Positions 35,873 through 43,870 of a stretch of DNA of 64,000 nucleotides are shown here, in pieces; position 1 is the stretch's first letter, and every line of letters starts with the position of its first letter. This stretch comes from Dongia_A sp035695765 (GTDB lineage Bacteria > Pseudomonadota > Alphaproteobacteria > Dongiales > Dongiaceae). The notes beneath the pieces were generated by a model that was given only the letters and a program-made list of their open reading frames with translations, did no database searches and was not told the DNA's origin. The position numbers were made by a program, and so were the translations under genes. The stretch spans positions 1-64,000 of the forward strand of contig DASRRI010000150.1 in NCBI GenBank assembly GCA_035695765.1. Direction: 5' to 3'.

Positions 35873-37195
35873 CTAAGCTGCCTGCTTGGTGCCCTGGTCG
35901 CGGTAGCGGCGGGCAAGCGGGCTCTTGGGCTTCAGCGCCAGCCGTTCGTTGGCGAGCGCGCGGACCAAGCTGGTTTCGCCGGCGCGGCGCGCGGCTTCAA
36001 TCAAGGTGAGATCGATGAGGTCGCGCTGCGCGTGGCTGCCGCCGAAGCGCTGGGCGATGTTGCGCAGGGGGCGCAGGAGGTCGATGGTCGCGGCGTATTT
36101 GCCATGCTCGAACGCCAGCAGGGCGCGCGCCAGCGGCAGGCCGACATCGCGGCTCATCAAGGCATTGTCCGACTGCTTGCGCGCCGTCTCGGTCAGGATC
36201 GAGACTGTCCGCTCCGCTTCGCCGACACGCCCCGCGCCCAGCAGCGCCATCACGGCATGGACGTCATTGAAGGCGTAGAGCTTGTCCTCGATCAGCAGCT
36301 GCCAGCGGTCGGCGATTGCGTTCCAGCGGTTGCCGAGATCGACACCGCGCAGCTTCAGCCGCCACAGCAGGGCCGCGGCGTCGATCATGTCCAGGATCAT
36401 GGAAGACTGGCCACCGCGGATCGGCCCGTCATAGAGCTTCAGCACTTCGGCATTCTGGTCCGCTTCCAGGCGGAACAGGGCGAGGTGCCACCAATTGTGC
36501 ACCTGAAAGAAGGATTCCGATGCCCAGCCGGATTCAGTGTCGCGCATGAAGGCGGCGCCGTCCTCGTATCGCCCCATCATCTCCATCACATGGGCGACTG
36601 CGTGATAGGCCCAGCCGTCGCGCTTGTTGAGCGCTATGGCGCGGCGGGCGCTGTCTTCCGCCTGCGCGTAGTCGCCCATTTCTTCCAGGCCGAAGGCATG
36701 CATGCCAAGCAGCGTGTGATAGCCGGGCATGTGCTGGTCCCACTCGGCCATCACGCGCGCCACGCGGTCGCGCAGGTTGCGGCTGTCGCCGCGGAAGAAA
36801 TCGAGCAGGTGGCCCATCTGCAGCGCGACAATGTCGTGCGGATCATCGATCAGGATATCGTCCAGCCGTTCCGAAGCTCGGTTGAAAGCGCCATCGATCA
36901 GGCACGCGATGGCGGCGGCATGGCGCCGTTCGCGGTCGTTGAGCTTCAGGCCGCGCAGCTTCGCCAGCAGCTCTGCCGCCTGCGAAACAGGCGCGCGCTC
37001 CATGCCGGAGAGCAGCAGATAAGCCTTCAACGCGTAGGCCATGGCGAAGTCGGGACTTTCCGCGATCGCGCCGTCGATGGTCGCGATCGGGTCTCCGACA
37101 TAGCAGTTGAACTGGCAGATCGCGGTCTCGTAGAGCTCAAGCGCTCTGGTATCCGCGCCGGTCAGCGGCGCACCGCGATGATCCTTGACGACCAT
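35873..37195 (-). CDS. TTC38-like tetratricopeptide repeat protein
   Basis: A 440-residue helical-repeat protein of the TTC38 family, recognisable from ALELYETAICQFNCYVGDPIATIDGAIAESPDFAMAYALKAYLLL near residue 20 and the WAYHAVAHVMEMMGRYEDGAAFM and FFQVHNWWHLALFRLE segments. It has no signal peptide, so it is likely a cytoplasmic scaffold; the function is unknown. The start at 37195 follows GAGGGAG. A consensus TGTGA-N6-TCACA box lies 63 bases upstream, overlapping the stop codon of the neighbouring Crp/Fnr gene, so it is a candidate target of that regulator. Confidence 0.85.
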   Translation of the reverse strand: MVVKDHRGAPLTGADTRALELYETAICQFNCYVGDPIATIDGAIAESPDFAMAYALKAYLLLSGMERAPVSQAAELLAKLRGLKLNDRERRHAAAIACLIDGAFNRASERLDDILIDDPHDIVALQMGHLLDFFRGDSRNLRDRVARVMAEWDQHMPGYHTLLGMHAFGLEEMGDYAQAEDSARRAIALNKRDGWAYHAVAHVMEMMGRYEDGAAFMRDTESGWASESFFQVHNWWHLALFRLEADQNAEVLKLYDGPIRGGQSSMILDMIDAAALLWRLKLRGVDLGNRWNAIADRWQLLIEDKLYAFNDVHAVMALLGAGRVGEAERTVSILTETARKQSDNALMSRDVGLPLARALLAFEHGKYAATIDLLRPLRNIAQRFGGSHAQRDLIDLTLIEAARRAGETSLVRALANERLALKPKSPLARRYRDQGTKQAA

Positions 37196-37257
37196 GGATC
37201 TTACTCCCTCTATCCCCAAGCGCAGACAGATTTGTAGGCCGGCGGCTTCCTCATTGC

Positions 37258-37273
37258 TGTGAGGCGCTTCACA
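37258..37273. promoter_or_regulatory. Consensus Crp-type box upstream of the TPR gene
   Basis: TGTGAGGCGCTTCACA is a perfect TGTGA-N6-TCACA site. It lies 63 bases ahead of the TTC38-like gene and overlaps the stop codon of the Crp/Fnr regulator gene. Confidence 0.65.
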
Positions 37274-37988
37274 CCGGATCGATCCGGTCGATCGCGGCAA
37301 GCGCCCGCAAGGTAGCGAGATCGAGAATGCTGAGGCCGCCATCCTCGGTGCTGACGATCTTCTTATGGCTCCAGGCCGCCAGCTGCTTGTTGATCGCCTC
37401 GCGCGAGACGCCGAGCATCTGCGCCAGCTCGGTCTGGGAAAAGCGCCGGCCGAGCCTGGCTTCGTTGCCGTCGATCTCGCCATGGGCCATGACCAGGTCG
37501 TTCAGCTTGCGCGCCAGGCGCACCGGCAGGTCGGCGAAGGCGAAATCGCTCAGCAGGTCTGTCTTCAGCCGCATGCGCTCGCACAGCAGCTCGATGATGT
37601 GGCGCGCCAGGGTCGGCTCGTTCTCCAGCACCGACAGGAAGGCCGAGCGCTGCATCACCAGCAGTACTGTCGCTTCCTGCGCCGTCGCATTGGCGGTACG
37701 CGGCAGGCCGTCCAGCAGTGCGATCTCGCCGAACACGTCGCCCGGCTCCATGATTGAAAAGGTCAGCTCCTTGCCGCTGTCGCTGCCGACCCAGATGCGC
37801 ACCAGCCCCTCGACCACGGCGTACAGGGCATCGCCCTCGTCCCCCCGGTTGAACAGGGTTTCACGCCGGTCCAGCTGCTTGGTGACAGACAGGGCGGCCA
37901 ACCGCTCCAGGATCGGCTGGGGCACGTCCTTGAACAGGAAGCTCCGCCGGATGAGCGCCTGGCGCTCGCTGTGGTCCAATCGCCCCAT
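37269..37988 (-). CDS. Crp/Fnr family transcription regulator
   Basis: A 239-residue regulator: N-terminal cyclic-nucleotide-binding domain with the phosphate-binding cassette FGEIALLDGLPRTANATA (Gly-Glu and Arg-Thr placed as in E. coli Crp G71-E72 and R82-S83), dimerisation helix, and C-terminal HTH FSQTELAQMLGVSREAINKQLAAW. The recognition helix keeps Ser-Arg-Glu of Crp (R180, E181) with Lys at R185, compatible with TGTGA half-sites. No Fnr cysteines. Two such boxes flank the gene, and a nucleotidyl cyclase is divergently encoded, so cAMP or cGMP is the likely effector (inference). Confidence 0.93.
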   Translation of the reverse strand: MGRLDHSERQALIRRSFLFKDVPQPILERLAALSVTKQLDRRETLFNRGDEGDALYAVVEGLVRIWVGSDSGKELTFSIMEPGDVFGEIALLDGLPRTANATAQEATVLLVMQRSAFLSVLENEPTLARHIIELLCERMRLKTDLLSDFAFADLPVRLARKLNDLVMAHGEIDGNEARLGRRFSQTELAQMLGVSREAINKQLAAWSHKKIVSTEDGGLSILDLATLRALAAIDRIDPV

Positions 37989-38070
37989 GACTTGTCCTAA
38001 ATCCGTCGTGATCGGTGCTAGCGTGCCCCCGCGCCATTAGAGCTATAGATAGCGGTCTGCGCGCAAGGGG

Positions 38071-38086
38071 TGTGAAGCCTTTCACA
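38071..38086. promoter_or_regulatory. Consensus Crp-type box in the divergent Crp/FecR promoter region
   Basis: TGTGAAGCCTTTCACA is a perfect TGTGA-N6-TCACA site midway between the Crp/Fnr start (37988) and the FecR-cyclase operon start (38204). It could serve autoregulation, operon control or both. Confidence 0.65.
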
Positions 38087-38203
38087 GACCCGGCGGCAAT
38101 AACGCCCAATCTAATTGACTGCCGATAACCGGCCCCGGCAATGCTGCACAAGGCGAGACGCCGGATCATTGGATATTGTATCACCTTCGTCAGGGGACTT
38201 TTA

Positions 38204-38854
38204 ATGGAATCGAGCCGAGTCATGGGTGAACCACATCCCGGGACCAATGCGGCGCGCTGGCTGCCTTTGTTGGCTGGTGCCCTGATCGTACTGACACAAC
38301 CCGCTCTTGCGGAAGAGCGGTCCTGCGCGGTGGCCGAGCTTGCCGGCGCCGCCAACCTGACCCACGCCGGCGCCCGCAGCGCTGTGCAGGTGGGTACGGC
38401 ACTGTCCGCCAAGGACAAGCTGGAAACCGGATCCAACGGCCGGGTCGACGTCGCCTGCAGCGACGGCACCCATATCACCATCGGCGCCGATACCGAGATC
38501 GGCTTTGGCTCCCTGATCGGGGAGCAGGGCAATGATGCCTCGATCGGCATGAGCTTGCACCGCGGCATCGCCCGCTTCCTGGCCCCGGTCCGGACCTGGG
38601 GCACCTTCAACGTCTTCGGGCCGGTTGCGGTCGCTTCCGTGCGCTCCACCGAATGGATCATGGATACGCCCAAACGCGGCACCAACGTCTTCGTCCTCAA
38701 GGGCGTCGTCGAGGTGCAAAGCAAGCGCGGCGACGGCGTCCGTCTGCCTGCGACCTATGGTGTCGACGTGGCAGCCAACGGCACCATGGCGGCGTCGAAG
38801 AAATGGGGCGCCAAGCGGGTCGCCGACGTTCTGGCGAGGCTTGGCCTGCAATAG
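38204..38854 (+). CDS. FecR-domain exported protein
   Basis: A 216-residue protein with a signal peptide (hydrophobic 20-35, ending near ALA|EE) and one FecR-like beta domain (AANLTHAGARSAVQVGTALSAKDKLETGSNGRVDVACSDGTHITIGADTEI ... RGIARFLAPVRTWGTFNVFGPVAVASVRSTEWIMD). It is not a full FecR anti-sigma factor: no inner-membrane helix and no sigma partner is present. AGGGGA precedes ATG 38204. It is co-transcribed with the CHASE2 cyclase nine bases downstream, a recurrent pairing suggesting an extracytoplasmic sensing role. Confidence 0.85.
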   Translation: MESSRVMGEPHPGTNAARWLPLLAGALIVLTQPALAEERSCAVAELAGAANLTHAGARSAVQVGTALSAKDKLETGSNGRVDVACSDGTHITIGADTEIGFGSLIGEQGNDASIGMSLHRGIARFLAPVRTWGTFNVFGPVAVASVRSTEWIMDTPKRGTNVFVLKGVVEVQSKRGDGVRLPATYGVDVAANGTMAASKKWGAKRVADVLARLGLQ

Positions 38855-38863
38855 CGAGGTCGC

Positions 38864-40786
38864 GTGCGCACCACCATCGGCACGCTGCCTTGGTATTGGG
38901 TGATCCCATGCCTGATCGCCGGGCTTGCCATCGGCTGGTGGCAGCCAGGCGAAAGAAGCGCGCTCACCGCCGCGCTTGAGGGGCGCCTGCTCGATCTGCG
39001 CCACGTGCTGCGTGGCCCGATCCAGGCGCCGGACGAGATTGCCATCGTCGCGATCGACGATAAGAGCGTGGCGGCGCTGCGACGCTTCCCGATACCGCGC
39101 GGCGCTCTTGCGGCCGCCATCGATCGCTTGACCGAGGCCGGCGCCAAGGTGCTGGCCATCGACCTGCTGCTGCTGGACCGCGAGCCTGGTGGCGAAGGCG
39201 ATGCGCTGTCCCCCGGCGATTCCGTGCTGGCTGCCACCTTGGCCCGCCATGGCCGTGCAATTCTGGCGACCACCGAGGCCGCGGACGTGGCGCCGGATTC
39301 CGAGCTGGTGTCGCGCAATACGTTCAGCATCGTCCAGGCCGCCGGCGCCGCCTCCGAACGGCCAAAAGGCGCGGTCGGCGTCCTGTTGCCGATCAAGGAT
39401 CTCACTCGGAACGCCTCGCTGGCGCATGTCAATCTGACCCGCGACGCCGATCGTTCGGTGCGGCGCATGATCCTGGCCATGCCGGTTGGAACGTTGGAGT
39501 ATCTGCCTGCAATGCCGCTCGAGGCTGTACGGCTGCTGCGCGACCTGCCGCGCGCGGAGATGCAACTCACGGTGGGCGAGAGTGTCACGCTGGGCCGGCA
39601 GGCAATCGCGCTCGATGCGCATAATACGTTCGGACTCAATCACTATGGCGGCCGCGGCGCGATCCCGACCTATTCGCTGGTCGATGTGATCGATGGCAAG
39701 GTGGCACAGGATCGTATTGCCGGGCGCATGATCTTCATTGGCGTCACGGCCCTTGCGGCGGGCGACATGTTCCTCTCGCCCTTTGCCGCAGAACTACCCG
39801 GCGTGGAGGTATTGGCGACCGCAGCCGCCAATATCGCGCACGATCAATATCTCCGCCGCGCGCCCTCGACCTGGACAATCGATTTCATCGTCGCCGCGCT
39901 GCTCGGCATCCTGGCCTTCCTTGCGGCCAATCAACGCTCGCTCGCGCTTGCCGTCATCGTCACCGCCGCGCTGTGGGGCTTGACCTTCGTCGGCCTGCAA
40001 TACGCTTTCTCGGCGGCCTATCTCTGGCTTGATGCAACGACCTACGTCCTTTCTCTCTTCACCGTGGGCCTCCTCACTTTCGCCGCGCGCATCGTGCAGC
40101 AGAAGCGGATCTCCGGTCAGCTGCAGCACGAGCGCGACAATCTCGCGCGCTATCAATCGCCGCTCTTGGCCGAATTCCTGGCGGAACAGGAGAGCCCGAG
40201 CTTCGACCAGCGCGCGCAAGAAGCGGCCGTGATGTTCGTTGACGCTGCCGGCTTCACGCGTCGGGCAGAGCGCCTCGGCCCGACCGCGACTGTCGCCTTC
40301 CTGCGCGATCTGCACGGGCGGATCGAGCGCTCCGCCCTCGCCAATCGCGGCGTCATAGAGCAGTTCATGGGCGACGGCGCTATGATCATTTTCGGCCTGC
40401 CGGAGCCCAAGCCCGACGACGCGGCGCGCGCCTTGTCCGCATCGCGGCATTTGCTCGAAAGCCTCAGCGACTGGAATCTCGACCTCCAAGCCGTCGGACA
40501 GGAACCAGTGCGCCTGCGCATCGGGCTGCATTACGGTCCGGTGATCGCGGCGCTGCTGGGCGGCGAGCGACAGGGACAGATCACCGTCGCCGGCGATACC
40601 GTCAACGTCGCAAGCCGGCTCCAGGAAATGGGCAAGGAGCACAAGGCCGCCATGGTGGCCTCGGCCGAATTCGTCGCCAGCGTCCACCGCGCCGGCCGCG
40701 ACGACATGCTGACCGGCCTGCGCCGCCTCGCCGGCCAGAAAGTGCGTGGCCGCAACGAGGCGATCGATCTCTGGGTATGGCCGTGA
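38864..40786 (+). CDS. CHASE2-domain class III nucleotidyl cyclase
   Basis: A 640-residue membrane cyclase. One N-terminal helix is followed by an extracytoplasmic CHASE2 sensor (about 35-325; DEIAIVAIDDKSVAAL, GAKVLAIDLLL, GRMIFIGVTALAAGDMFLSPF), three membrane helices (about 340-415) and a catalytic domain (about 455-600). Metal aspartates sit in FVDAAGFT and FMGDGAMIIFG, and the transition-state Asn/Arg in DTVNVASRL. The adenine-specifying lysine of DKFIGD is Gln here (EQFMGD), with Thr at the second purine position, so substrate choice is uncertain. GTG start; same operon as the FecR protein. Confidence 0.9.
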   Translation: MRTTIGTLPWYWVIPCLIAGLAIGWWQPGERSALTAALEGRLLDLRHVLRGPIQAPDEIAIVAIDDKSVAALRRFPIPRGALAAAIDRLTEAGAKVLAIDLLLLDREPGGEGDALSPGDSVLAATLARHGRAILATTEAADVAPDSELVSRNTFSIVQAAGAASERPKGAVGVLLPIKDLTRNASLAHVNLTRDADRSVRRMILAMPVGTLEYLPAMPLEAVRLLRDLPRAEMQLTVGESVTLGRQAIALDAHNTFGLNHYGGRGAIPTYSLVDVIDGKVAQDRIAGRMIFIGVTALAAGDMFLSPFAAELPGVEVLATAAANIAHDQYLRRAPSTWTIDFIVAALLGILAFLAANQRSLALAVIVTAALWGLTFVGLQYAFSAAYLWLDATTYVLSLFTVGLLTFAARIVQQKRISGQLQHERDNLARYQSPLLAEFLAEQESPSFDQRAQEAAVMFVDAAGFTRRAERLGPTATVAFLRDLHGRIERSALANRGVIEQFMGDGAMIIFGLPEPKPDDAARALSASRHLLESLSDWNLDLQAVGQEPVRLRIGLHYGPVIAALLGGERQGQITVAGDTVNVASRLQEMGKEHKAAMVASAEFVASVHRAGRDDMLTGLRRLAGQKVRGRNEAIDLWVWP

Positions 40787-40837
40787 TCGCGCGCCGATAT
40801 CGGTCCGGCGCGGATGATCAGCGCAGTGAATCAACGG

Positions 40838-41446
40838 CTACCGCTTCCCCGTCAGCGCCCAGCGCAACAGAGTGAGCCGGTCGTTGCCCCAATAGACTTC
40901 GCCGTCGAGGACGAAGCTCGGCACACCGAACACGCCGAGGGCGACCGCGTCGGTGATGGCATGATGCAGTTCGGCCTTGGTGTCGGAGCTCTTGGCGGCT
41001 TCGATCAGGCGCCGCGGATCGAGCCCCGCATCATGCGCCGCCGATGCGATCACCGATTCCGTGTCGCGCCCATCGCGCTCGCCCATGGTGAGGGCGAACA
41101 CCGCTTGCGCGAACCTGGCGCAACCCTCCGGCTCCTTCGCCGCTTCGGTCGCTGCCAGATTGAAACGCAGCCAGTCGAACTTCTCCCACTCGACCAGCCG
41201 CAGCGCGACGCCGTAATACTCCGCCCAGCGCGAGACATCCTTGCGCCGATAAGCCACGTCGTACTGGCCGGAGGTTGGCGCGCCGGAGAACGGATCCCAC
41301 TTGCGCGTCACCATCAGCAGGTCGAAATCGAGTGGCCGCCACCTCACCTCGGCGCCACATTCCTTTTCCAGCGCAGCGATCTGCGTCGCAGCGAGATAGG
41401 AGTAGCGGCTATTGAGGGCGAAATAGAAATCAACATGCTTGGCCAT
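40838..41446 (-). CDS. 2-hydroxychromene-2-carboxylate isomerase family (DsbA-fold) protein
   Basis: A 202-residue thioredoxin-fold GST-kappa-like isomerase: VDFYFALNSRYSYLAATQI at the N-terminus with the active-site Ser in the place of the DsbA cysteine, RRKDVSRWAEYYGV and GVFGVPSFVLDGEVYWGNDRL at the C-terminus. Classic members act in naphthalene breakdown, but no aromatic-degradation genes are nearby. It ends a leftward series ccr-mcd-unknown-isomerase. Confidence 0.88.
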   Translation of the reverse strand: MAKHVDFYFALNSRYSYLAATQIAALEKECGAEVRWRPLDFDLLMVTRKWDPFSGAPTSGQYDVAYRRKDVSRWAEYYGVALRLVEWEKFDWLRFNLAATEAAKEPEGCARFAQAVFALTMGERDGRDTESVIASAAHDAGLDPRRLIEAAKSSDTKAELHHAITDAVALGVFGVPSFVLDGEVYWGNDRLTLLRWALTGKR

Positions 41447-41547
41447 GAAATGGACCCACCGTCAGCGAGGCTCTCGAGTCATTAAATCACAGCCATGGAT
41501 CGCTGTCGCGGGTCGAACCCATGCGTGTCCGTTCGCCTGCCGCAAAT

Positions 41548-42123
41548 TCATTGCATCGCTCCACCCGGCGACGCAAAGTCGCGCAGCACCCGGAGCAATC
41601 GTTCTTTCGAAGCGTTCGCTTCGTCGTTCGTTTCGGCAAGGGCCGCAAACTCGATGACGAGGGACCAGACCTGCTCCGGACCGCCAAGATCGGCCGCGTT
41701 CACGATCGCGATGGTGAAGCGCACGACCCAGGAATCCGCGCCGACGGCGCGCTGCAGGTGCGCCTCCAGCGCGCGGCCGAACAGCATCTGGCGGCGGTGA
41801 TGAGTGGCCTCTCGCTCCAGATCGGAGAAGGCCAGCTGGATATAGCCGCCGGCCTGATGGAGATCGCCCGGTTCCGGCGGCGGCCAGGCGCCGAGATCGC
41901 AGCCGATCGAGAAATACTTCGCGCCCGGCTGAGCCAACGCGACCAGCAGCTCCGTCAACGCGGGCGATCGCACCGCCTCCGCGACGCCCGCCGCCAGGTC
42001 GGGCCGCCCACGCATGTCGAGGAAACCGTGATTGGTGCGGCCATCATCGAAGTTCTGCTCATAGGGCAGCACCAGGGCCGTCTCATCCTCGCTCTCGCGC
42101 TCGATCTTGAAGTCCAAGGGCAT
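41548..42123 (-). CDS. Conserved-looking protein of unknown function next to mcd
   Basis: A 191-residue soluble acidic protein I do not recognise. Visible features: NFDDGRTNHGFLDMRGRPDLAAGVAEAVRSPALTELLVAL, GCDLGAWPPPEP, and an alpha/beta-looking C-terminal half with WVVRFTIAIVNAADLGGPEQVWSLVIEFAALAE. No signal peptide, membrane helix or metal site. It lies 58 bases after mcd in the same direction, so it may be part of the ccr-mcd operon. Codon use and G+C match neighbours, supporting a real gene. Confidence 0.6.
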   Translation of the reverse strand: MPLDFKIERESEDETALVLPYEQNFDDGRTNHGFLDMRGRPDLAAGVAEAVRSPALTELLVALAQPGAKYFSIGCDLGAWPPPEPGDLHQAGGYIQLAFSDLEREATHHRRQMLFGRALEAHLQRAVGADSWVVRFTIAIVNAADLGGPEQVWSLVIEFAALAETNDEANASKERLLRVLRDFASPGGAMQ

Positions 42124-42181
42124 AGCGACTCGTTCGGCATCCAGGAAACGCCGCCGATCCTACCGGGTGGCGCGCGAAAAT

Positions 42182-43858
42182 CTAGTTCCGCCCGCTGAGC
42201 AGGCCGCGCGCGACCACCTGGGCCTGGATCTCCGCGGCGCCTTCGAACACGTTGAGGATGCGGGCATCGCATAGCACGCGGCTGATGGCATATTCCTGGG
42301 CATAGCCGTTGCCGCCGTGGACCTGCAGCGCGTTGTCGGCATTGGCCCACGCCACGCGCGCGGCGAGCAGCTTCGCCATGCCGGCGGGGATGTCGCAGCG
42401 CCGGTCGGAGTCCTTTTCGCGCGCGGCGAAGTAGCTGAGCTGGCGCGCGATCATGGTCTCGACTGCCATCCAGGCGAGCTTGCCGTGCACGCGCGGAAAT
42501 TCATAGATCGGCTTGCCGAACTGCACGCGCTCACGGGCATATTTGAGGCCGAGCTCCATGGCGCATTGCGCGACGCCGATAGCGCGCGCGGCGGTCTGGA
42601 TGCGGGCAGACTCGAAGGTCGCCATCAGCTGCTTGAAGCCTTCGCCCTCGCGCCCGCCGAGCAGGTTCTGTGCCGGCACCTCGAACCCGTCGAAGCCGAT
42701 CTCGTATTCCTTCATGCCGCGATAGCCGAGCACGCCGATCTCGCCGCCCCGCATGCCCTTGGCCGGGAACGGATCGGTATTGGTACCGCGCGGCTTCTCC
42801 GCCAGGAACATGGAGAGCCCGCGATAATCGCTGCTTGCAGGATCGGTTCGCACTAGCAAGGTCATGATGTCCGCACGCGCGGCGTGGGTGATCCACGTCT
42901 TGTTGCCCGTCACCTTGTAGACATTGCCGTCCTTCACCGCCCGCGTCTTCAGCGACCCGAGGTCGGAGCCGGTATTGGGCTCCGTGAACACCGCCGTCGG
43001 CAGGATCTCGCCGCTCGCCAGCTTCGGGAGCCAATATTGCTTCTGCTCCTCTGTCCCACCGAGACGGATCAGCTCCGCCGCGATCTCCGAGCGTGTGCCG
43101 AGCGAGCCGAGGCCGATATAGCCGCGCGACAATTCCTCGGTGACGATGCACATCGCGAGCTTGCCGAGGCCGGAGCCGCCGAATTCTTCCGGGACGGTGA
43201 GGCCGAACACGCCCATCTCCGCCAGCTGTCCGATCACCTCCAGCGGAATCAACTCATCCTTGAGATGCCAGCGATGCGCGTCTTCGCGATGATCCTCGGC
43301 AAAGCGCCGGAACTGGTCGCGCACCATCAGCAGCGCCTCGTCCTCCACCCCCGGCTCGCCGAAATCGCCCTCCGCGATCAGCTCGGCCAGGCGCGCGCGA
43401 GCAGCGGTCAGATCGACCTGCCGGAAACGTTCGACCTCCTCCGTCAATCGCTTGACCTGACCTCCATCCAGTCCGAGATCGGAGGGCCGCACCATCTCAC
43501 CCTGGCTCATCGGCAGTCCGCCCAGGATCTGCGCCAGATATTCCGCGAATCCCAATTGCAGGATGAGCTGCTCGCGTTCGCCGAACTTGCCCGACTTCTC
43601 GAGATTTTCGGCCCAGTCGGCCGTTGCGCGCAAAGCGGTGGCGTAGGTCGCCAACCATGCAAACCCGTGGGCCGCATGCTGCTCACGATCCAGCGCGGCG
43701 GCATCGATTTTTCCGCCGGGCGCCACGCGCGGCTCCAACGCAGCCCGCGCGTGCAGCACCACGACGAACGCCACGTCGACCGCATTCCGGCACGTGTCCA
43801 GCAGATAAGGCAGCAGAAGCGGTGCGCCCGGCGCGGCGCCTTGCGTCCCAACCGACAT
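42182..43858 (-). CDS. mcd: Methylsuccinyl-CoA dehydrogenase
   Basis: FAD enzyme that oxidises (2S)-methylsuccinyl-CoA to mesaconyl-CoA in the ethylmalonyl-CoA pathway. The 558 residues comprise an N-terminal helical extension of about 150 residues, unusual among acyl-CoA dehydrogenases but typical of Mcd, then an acyl-CoA dehydrogenase core (FGLTVPEEFGGSGLGKLAM, FTEPNTGSDLGSLKTRA, QVHGGNGYAQEYAISRVLCDARI). It starts 12 bases after ccr, which acts two steps earlier; this context separates it from ordinary acyl-CoA dehydrogenases. Confidence 0.92.
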   Translation of the reverse strand: MSVGTQGAAPGAPLLLPYLLDTCRNAVDVAFVVVLHARAALEPRVAPGGKIDAAALDREQHAAHGFAWLATYATALRATADWAENLEKSGKFGEREQLILQLGFAEYLAQILGGLPMSQGEMVRPSDLGLDGGQVKRLTEEVERFRQVDLTAARARLAELIAEGDFGEPGVEDEALLMVRDQFRRFAEDHREDAHRWHLKDELIPLEVIGQLAEMGVFGLTVPEEFGGSGLGKLAMCIVTEELSRGYIGLGSLGTRSEIAAELIRLGGTEEQKQYWLPKLASGEILPTAVFTEPNTGSDLGSLKTRAVKDGNVYKVTGNKTWITHAARADIMTLLVRTDPASSDYRGLSMFLAEKPRGTNTDPFPAKGMRGGEIGVLGYRGMKEYEIGFDGFEVPAQNLLGGREGEGFKQLMATFESARIQTAARAIGVAQCAMELGLKYARERVQFGKPIYEFPRVHGKLAWMAVETMIARQLSYFAAREKDSDRRCDIPAGMAKLLAARVAWANADNALQVHGGNGYAQEYAISRVLCDARILNVFEGAAEIQAQVVARGLLSGRN

Positions 43859-43870
43859 GGGATCGATCCC

